Part shown: piece after piece, positions 62,817 to 64,000 of the stretch
Layout of the letters: each line of letters begins with the position of its first letter
Numbering within the stretch: the stretch's first letter is position 1
Source of the DNA: Pseudomonas fluorescens
GTDB taxonomy: Bacteria > Pseudomonadota > Gammaproteobacteria > Pseudomonadales > Pseudomonadaceae
Assembly: GCF_001902145.1 (NCBI RefSeq)
Contig: NZ_MRST01000012.1
Coordinates: forward strand, 1 to 64,000
Direction of reading: 5' to 3'
Length of the DNA stretch: 64,000 nt
Position numbers and translations under genes: made by a program
Notes under the pieces: generated by a model
What the model saw: only the letters and a program-made list of their open reading frames with translations
Database searches by the model: none
What the model was told of the DNA's origin: nothing

Positions 62817-63422
62817 ATGACGGATCCACTGTTCCTGTCTAAAAGCGCTTTCGCGGTTCGCATCGGCAGGACGCCGAGCTACATCACCTGGCTCAAAGGC
62901 AACAACCGGCTGGTGCTGTCGCCGGATGGCAAGAAGGTCGACGTGCTGGCAACCGAAGCGCTGATCCTCGAAACCGCCGACCCCAGCAAGGCGGCCGTCG
63001 CGGCTCGCCACCAGCAGGACCGGCTCCAGCGTGACGTTTACAGCCAACTGTCCCCCATGGTCGAGCCGACTAACACGGCTGCGCCGCCGCAGCCTGCTGG
63101 CGCGAAGAGCGGGCAACCTGACTTCCAGAAGGCCCGTGCACACCGCGAGTACTACCTGGCCCAGTTGGCCGAGGCCGAGTTTCACAAGGTGCAGGGCTCG
63201 CTGGTGGACATGAAGGCGGTCACCACCGGGGCCTACAACGCCGGACGCATGCTGCGCGATCAACTGCTCAGCATGCCCCCGCAACTGGCCCCTGAACTGG
63301 CGGCGATGACTGACCCTTGGGAAATTGAACAGCACCTGACCAAGGCGCTACGGCTGTCTCTGGAAGAGGCCGAGCGCATGTCTGCGGCCGACCTTGAACG
63401 CGATCTGATCACTACGAGTTAA
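62817..63422 (+). CDS. Terminase small subunit-like protein
   Basis: A 201-residue protein with an N-terminal DNA-binding helix-turn-helix (LSKSAFAVRIGRTPSYITWLKGNNRL) and a long helical oligomerisation part, in the position of Nu1-type small terminases directly before the large subunit. AGGAGG precedes the start. Confidence 0.78.
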   Translation: MTDPLFLSKSAFAVRIGRTPSYITWLKGNNRLVLSPDGKKVDVLATEALILETADPSKAAVAARHQQDRLQRDVYSQLSPMVEPTNTAAPPQPAGAKSGQPDFQKARAHREYYLAQLAEAEFHKVQGSLVDMKAVTTGAYNAGRMLRDQLLSMPPQLAPELAAMTDPWEIEQHLTKALRLSLEEAERMSAADLERDLITTS

Positions 63423-63425
63423 CCC

Positions 63426-64000
63426 ATGCAAACGGAAAAACCTGACGGCGCTGAGGTGTACCGTGAGGCGTATTTCCGTGGGCTGCGTCCAGACCCCAGC
63501 CTGTGGGTGGACGAGTGGGCCGACGAGTACATGCGCATCCCGCGTGATACCGGCGCCGCCGAGCCAGGGAAATATCGCACCGTGCGTACACCCTACGCAC
63601 GCGAGCCGATGCGGTGTCTGTCACCGGCTCACCCGTGCAAGCGCGTAGTGACCATGGTCGCCTCGCAGTTGATGAAAACCCAGATCGCCTTGAACTGGAT
63701 CGGCGCGCTGATCCACATGGTGCCGTCGAACATTCTCACGCTGCTGCCCAGCCTGGGCCTGGCAAAGCGGGTGTCGTCACGGATCGGCAAGACCATCAAG
63801 GCTACCCCGGTGCTGCGTGAACGAGTGGCGGCAAGTCGCTCGCGGGATTCGCGCAACACCATGGACACCAAGGAGTTCGAAGGCGGCTCGCTGTACGTCA
63901 CCACCGCCGGCTCTGCGGCCAACTTGGCCGAGCTGTCGGCGCGCTACGTGTACGGCGATGAGATCGACCGCTGGGAAGTCGACGTAGGCGAAGAGGGTGA
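63426..64000 (+). CDS. Terminase large subunit (GpA-like), partial
   Basis: The first 191 codons of a large terminase, open to the window end. The N-terminal sequence (WADEYMRIPRDTGAAEPGKYRTVRTPY) and VVTMVASQLMKTQIALNWIG in the place of the Walker A region are typical of lambda GpA-type packaging motors, as is YVYGDEIDRW for Walker B. Confidence 0.9.
   Translation, partial: MQTEKPDGAEVYREAYFRGLRPDPSLWVDEWADEYMRIPRDTGAAEPGKYRTVRTPYAREPMRCLSPAHPCKRVVTMVASQLMKTQIALNWIGALIHMVPSNILTLLPSLGLAKRVSSRIGKTIKATPVLRERVAASRSRDSRNTMDTKEFEGGSLYVTTAGSAANLAELSARYVYGDEIDRWEVDVGEEG

Overview
The window is a piece of a Pseudomonas chromosome, most likely from the P. fluorescens group. This rests on the gene content (algU-mucA-mucB-mucD, phaG, a FosA close to the P. 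aeruginosa protein, OprD-type porin beside tctCBA), the high GC with Pseudomonas-like codon use, and the REP-type palindromes scattered between genes. The assignment comes from recognised protein families and remembered sequences; no database search was run.

Positions 1-50225 are ordinary chromosome with a few accessory patches. In order: TPM-domain proteins and a methyltransferase; an iron/heme uptake unit (ECF sigma, FecR-like anti-sigma, TonB receptor with STN domain) behind a Fur-like box; a small catabolic pair (DapA-like aldolase, class II aldolase) divergent from an XRE-cupin regulator with a perfect palindromic operator; a DUF4917 (SIR2-like) protein; an iron alcohol dehydrogenase; an AT-richer two-gene patch (alpha-oxoamine-synthase-like PLP enzyme plus MFS exporter); fosA, LysE and DMT transporters; a HicAB toxin-antitoxin; tRNA-Gly; phaG; ung; a full tricarboxylate uptake locus (AbrB-like protein, tctA, tctB, tctC, opdH-like porin, tctD, tctE); sdhE/ygfX/nadB; the AlgU envelope-stress operon without mucC; bepA-like protease, tusA, bcp, gcvR, dapA, bamC, an MBL hydrolase and purC.

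From tRNA-Ser(CGA) at 50226-50315 to the end of the window is the left part of a lambdoid prophage integrated at the tRNA 3' end. A leftward early operon runs from a promoter at about 55400 down to excisionase and integrase, largely with stop/start overlaps. An immunity region holds a CI-like LexA-type repressor, a YdaS-like Cro and repeated GTTGAT-type operators on both sides. The rightward early operon has a CII-like regulator, a DksA-type zinc finger, a toprim/VirE-type primase-helicase and a Q-like antiterminator. The late side starts with holin, small terminase and the beginning of large terminase, cut by the window end.

The most notable item is an AT-rich gene at 55528-57030 lying between the left operator and the repressor gene. 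It encodes a 500-residue reverse transcriptase of the Abi/UG (DRT-like) kind with an alpha-helical C-terminal half. Its place in the immunity region recalls lambda rexAB, and it is a strong candidate for a prophage-carried anti-phage system. A second cargo-like gene, a small membrane protein at 52003-52596, lies antisense inside the leftward operon.
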